Shown: positions 41,975 through 44,562 of the stretch, piece after piece
Layout: each line of letters starts with the position of its first letter
Position numbering within the stretch: position 1 is the stretch's first letter
Origin: Sphingobacteriales bacterium TSM_CSS
GTDB lineage: Bacteria; Bacteroidota; Bacteroidia; Chitinophagales; UBA2359
DNA length: 44,562 nt
Direction: 5' to 3'
Assembly (NCBI GenBank): GCA_002212985.1
Contig: NBMY01000056.1
Span: 1-44,562 of the forward strand
Notes under the pieces: generated by a model
Seen by the model: the letters and a program-made list of their open reading frames with translations, nothing else
The model's database searches: none
Told to the model about the DNA's origin: nothing
Translations under genes and position numbers: made by a program

Positions 41975-44562
41975 CTATCGGGCTATCATAAATTTGGCAC
42001 GTTGACGAACCGCATTGCCGGTTACTTCAACAAAATAGTATCCCGAATTAAGGCTGCTTACATCAACCGAAAGGTTATTGAAACCACTTTGTATAAACAG
42101 GTTTTGCTGCATTACCAGTCTTCCGGTTACATCAAATACCTGCATAACAGAACCGGGTTGTTCGGTAAAGGCTTCAAACTGAACATTCAGTACAGAAGAA
42201 GTGGGTACCGGCATTACCTTCAGTTCAGAAATGGCATCCTGGGTCATTTCCTCACCCATTTTACCCTGGCAGGTATTGCGTTTGTAAACCGAATTGGAGA
42301 ACATATAGTCGGTACAACCGGCCCTGCGCACACCTCTGCGGTAATAAGTAGAGGCATAAATAACCGGCGGATCGTAGCTGGCACCGGTAGCGCCGCTAAT
42401 GTTTGTCCAAGTCCAGTTATCGGTACTCGATTGCCACATGTATTCCAAAGCGCCGTTGCCGCCGGCAGGAGGCATGGTTTCTACAAGGGCTTCGGGGTCA
42501 AACGGGGCACATTTGGCTTCGTAATAACCTACTTGTCCGGGGTCTGTAACATTGGTGCAAGTGCCGCCACAGTTGGTTACTTCCACAAAAATCCATGCAG
42601 ATTCGCCATAGTAGAAGTTGCAGGAAGCATCGTTTGGAGCAGCACAACGGCGGAACCATGTTTTGGTAGTAACACTGCCGGCCGGAGCATCGTAAGTAGC
42701 ACCGGTAGCGCCCGTTACAGGCGAAGCCAATGACATAGATGCAGGAGCAGTAGCACCTTCATAACGGAACCACTGGTATTTTACACCACCTGCAAATGAG
42801 GTAGTAGCGGGCGCAATGCTGGTAAAGGCAATGGGGTCGCCGCTCGTACAAATGGTTTGGTTATAACCAATGGAACCGCCGGTAATATCATTGCAGTTTA
42901 CAGAACAAGAAGTTACGTCCACATATACCCATTCCGATTCGGCAGGGTAGGTTGTACAAGAAGGATCATTCACCCCTGCACAACGGCGGAACCATTTTTT
43001 AGACGTTACGCTGCCTGCTGGCGGGTCATAGCTGACGCCGGTAGCACCGGGCACCATAGTAGCCATTGACATGGAAGAAGGCGGGTTTGCGCCAACATAA
43101 CACATCCATACGTATTTTACGCCGCCTGCATAAGAGGTGGTAGCCGGGCTAAGGCTGTTTATGGGTGCCGGGTCGCCGCCGTTGCAAATAGTTTGGCTGC
43201 TGCCTACTGAACCACCGGTAACGTCGTTACAATCAACAGAAGGAACTACCGATTTAATGACTACATTGGAAAATAACCAAGTTGTACAGTTGGCGCGGCG
43301 CACTGCCCTTCTATATTGAGTGGTGGTGGTAATAACCCCCGGGTCGTAACTGGTACCGGTAGCGCCGCTAACATCTGTCCAGGTAGTACCGTTGGTGCTA
43401 AACTGCCATTGGTATTGCAAAGAACCACTGCCACCGGAGGGGGCGGCGGTTTCTATCATTTGGGCAGGGTCAAACGGCGATGCGCCGCTTTCGTTAAACC
43501 CAACGTTGCCGCCAAAGGTTACGTTATCGCAAGTAGTGCCGCACGGGCCCGTAACTTCTTTCAATACCGAGTTAGAGAACTGGTAAGCCGTACATCCCAT
43601 TCTGCGTACCCCTCTGCGGTAAAAAGTAGATGAAGAGATGCTTGGCGGGTCATACGAAGCCGAAGTAGCGCCGCTAATGTTGGTCCAGGTCCAGTTGTTA
43701 AGGCTGGATTGCCAGATGTATTCCAACGAACCGCTACCACCCGAAGGCGATGCCGTTTCAACAATAAGAGCAGGGTCAAGCGGTCCACAGCCCGACTGAT
43801 AATAACCTACCGATCCGGGATTGGTTACATTGTCGCAAGCACCGGTTCCATCGTTGTCTATAATGGTTACTACCCCTTGCCCGTCTTGTATGGTGGCATT
43901 TACAGGGCTGCTAAGGTTTACCAGGAAAGTTTCATTGGGTTCAACCACCAGGTCATCAGTAATGGGTACAGTAATGTTTACACATGTTTGCCCAGCCGGA
44001 ATAGTAGCGTTGGCGGTGGTAGCGGTATAATCGCTGCCGGCCAGTGCGCTGCCATTTACGGTAGTGTAGGTAAACGTAATAGGCAAGGTACTGGTTTCCG
44101 ATGCACAAACCTGCAATACTGCCGGTCCGGCATTTTCAATTACAGAAACATCGTTTACGTTTAATTTGGGAAGCGTAGCAGTAGTAACCGTTTTAATTAC
44201 CACGTTGGTATTGAGCCAAATGGTGCAGTTGGTTCTCCTTACACAGCGGCGGTATTGGGTAGTTTGGGTAATTACGCCCGGGTTATAAGTCATGCCGGTA
44301 GCGCCGCTAATGTCTGACCATGTAGTACCATTGGTGCTTTGCTGCCATTTGTATTCCAAAGTACCCGACCCACCCGAAGGAGCTGCCGTTTGTACAATAT
44401 TAGATGGGTCAAAGGGCGATACACCACTTTCATCGTAACCAATTGCGCCGGCATAGGTAATGTTGTCGCAAACAGGGGTATCATTGTCAATAATGGTCAC
44501 CACACCTTGCGGGTCGGCTATGGTAGCATTGGTGGGGTTGGTAAGGTTCACAGTAAAGTTCT
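41975..44562 (-). CDS. T9SS-exported repeat protein with Calx-beta and Ig-like modules (5' end outside window)
   Basis: The gene is open to the window edge, so at least 862 residues of its 3' part are visible. It starts inside a Calx-beta domain (NFTVNLTNPTNATI...VVTIIDND), and a complete one follows at about 130-230 (GSALAGSDYTATTANATIPAGQTCVNITVPITDD). Between and after are six Ig/PKD-like modules of about 95 aa: four of type A (YRRxVRRxxC with SNVVIK or similar) and two of type B (GGVKYxW). The C-terminal 80 residues are a type A sorting domain (LKVMPVPTSSVLNVQFE...SGYYFVEVTGNAVRQRAKFMIAR), removed by the T9SS sortase. It is a likely cell-surface adhesin or matrix protein. Confidence 0.9.
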   Translation of the reverse strand, partial: NFTVNLTNPTNATIADPQGVVTIIDNDTPVCDNITYAGAIGYDESGVSPFDPSNIVQTAAPSGGSGTLEYKWQQSTNGTTWSDISGATGMTYNPGVITQTTQYRRCVRRTNCTIWLNTNVVIKTVTTATLPKLNVNDVSVIENAGPAVLQVCASETSTLPITFTYTTVNGSALAGSDYTATTANATIPAGQTCVNITVPITDDLVVEPNETFLVNLSSPVNATIQDGQGVVTIIDNDGTGACDNVTNPGSVGYYQSGCGPLDPALIVETASPSGGSGSLEYIWQSSLNNWTWTNISGATSASYDPPSISSSTFYRRGVRRMGCTAYQFSNSVLKEVTGPCGTTCDNVTFGGNVGFNESGASPFDPAQMIETAAPSGGSGSLQYQWQFSTNGTTWTDVSGATGTSYDPGVITTTTQYRRAVRRANCTTWLFSNVVIKSVVPSVDCNDVTGGSVGSSQTICNGGDPAPINSLSPATTSYAGGVKYVWMCYVGANPPSSMSMATMVPGATGVSYDPPAGSVTSKKWFRRCAGVNDPSCTTYPAESEWVYVDVTSCSVNCNDITGGSIGYNQTICTSGDPIAFTSIAPATTSFAGGVKYQWFRYEGATAPASMSLASPVTGATGATYDAPAGSVTTKTWFRRCAAPNDASCNFYYGESAWIFVEVTNCGGTCTNVTDPGQVGYYEAKCAPFDPEALVETMPPAGGNGALEYMWQSSTDNWTWTNISGATGASYDPPVIYASTYYRRGVRRAGCTDYMFSNSVYKRNTCQGKMGEEMTQDAISELKVMPVPTSSVLNVQFEAFTEQPGSVMQVFDVTGRLVMQQNLFIQSGFNNLSVDVSSLNSGYYFVEVTGNAVRQRAKFMIAR

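Noticed and set aside
41936..42733. Plus-strand 265-codon frame opposite the T9SS gene
   Set aside because: It is the antisense shadow of the repeat modules; the minus strand carries clear sorting and Ig-like domains.

Overview
The window (44.6 kb) comes from a member of the Bacteroidota. The evidence is a LpxC-FabZ fusion protein beside lpxD and lpxA, PorQ and PorV-like type IX secretion (T9SS) proteins, two large secreted proteins with T9SS-type C-termini, a CarboxypepD_reg/TonB-dependent receptor, several lipoproteins, and -7 promoter elements of the TAnnTTTG type. The style (PorV/cargo/receptor trio, long T9SS proteins with Ig-like and Calx-beta repeats) recalls Saprospiria/Chitinophagia-like lineages, but no genus can be named from the sequence alone.

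Layout. 1-967 holds no credible gene. It has a dispersed GCGG-rich palindromic element and a 500-bp array of 21-bp units, each carrying an interrupted palindrome. 968-4213 is an accessory stretch: an orphan peptidase S74 chaperone domain, a small secreted protein, an ABC ATPase without a permease, and a complete MntA/HepT toxin-antitoxin pair. 4360-7101 is a secreted six-hairpin glycosidase. 7128-10593 (minus) is an operon-like set: SPFH-GYF protein, zinc-ribbon membrane protein, DUF2279 protein. 10814-13158 (plus) has a membrane protein with DnaJ-type zinc knuckles, a MurU-like nucleotidyltransferase and a YugP-like metallopeptidase. 13356-15958 has a thioredoxin-fold lipoprotein and PorQ. 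16016-18506 has an MgtC/DUF4010 membrane protein, a GNAT acetyltransferase and GreA.

18734-28361 (minus) is a three-gene surface module: TonB-dependent receptor, 1543-aa secreted protein, PorV-like barrel. 28545-32311 holds a hydroxyacid dehydrogenase, a small membrane protein, two lipoproteins (one with a Kazal protease-inhibitor domain) and a GT9 glycosyltransferase. 32576-34557 is a translationally coupled pair of an SPFH protein and a divergent NAD-kinase-like protein. 34732-35967 is xseA. 36002-40483 (minus) is the lipid A cluster lpxD, lpxC-fabZ, lpxA and an ABC ATPase, interrupted between fabZ and lpxA by a 196-bp miniature inverted-repeat element with an 8-bp target duplication. The window ends with a polytopic membrane protein and the 3' part of a large T9SS-exported repeat protein.

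The lipid A genes, T9SS components and surface proteins together describe envelope construction and protein display. The points most worth following are the palindrome array, the miniature element inside the lpx cluster, and the SPFH/NAD-kinase-like pair. I saw no rRNA, tRNA or CRISPR array. All family assignments rest on reading translated motifs by eye, not on database searches.
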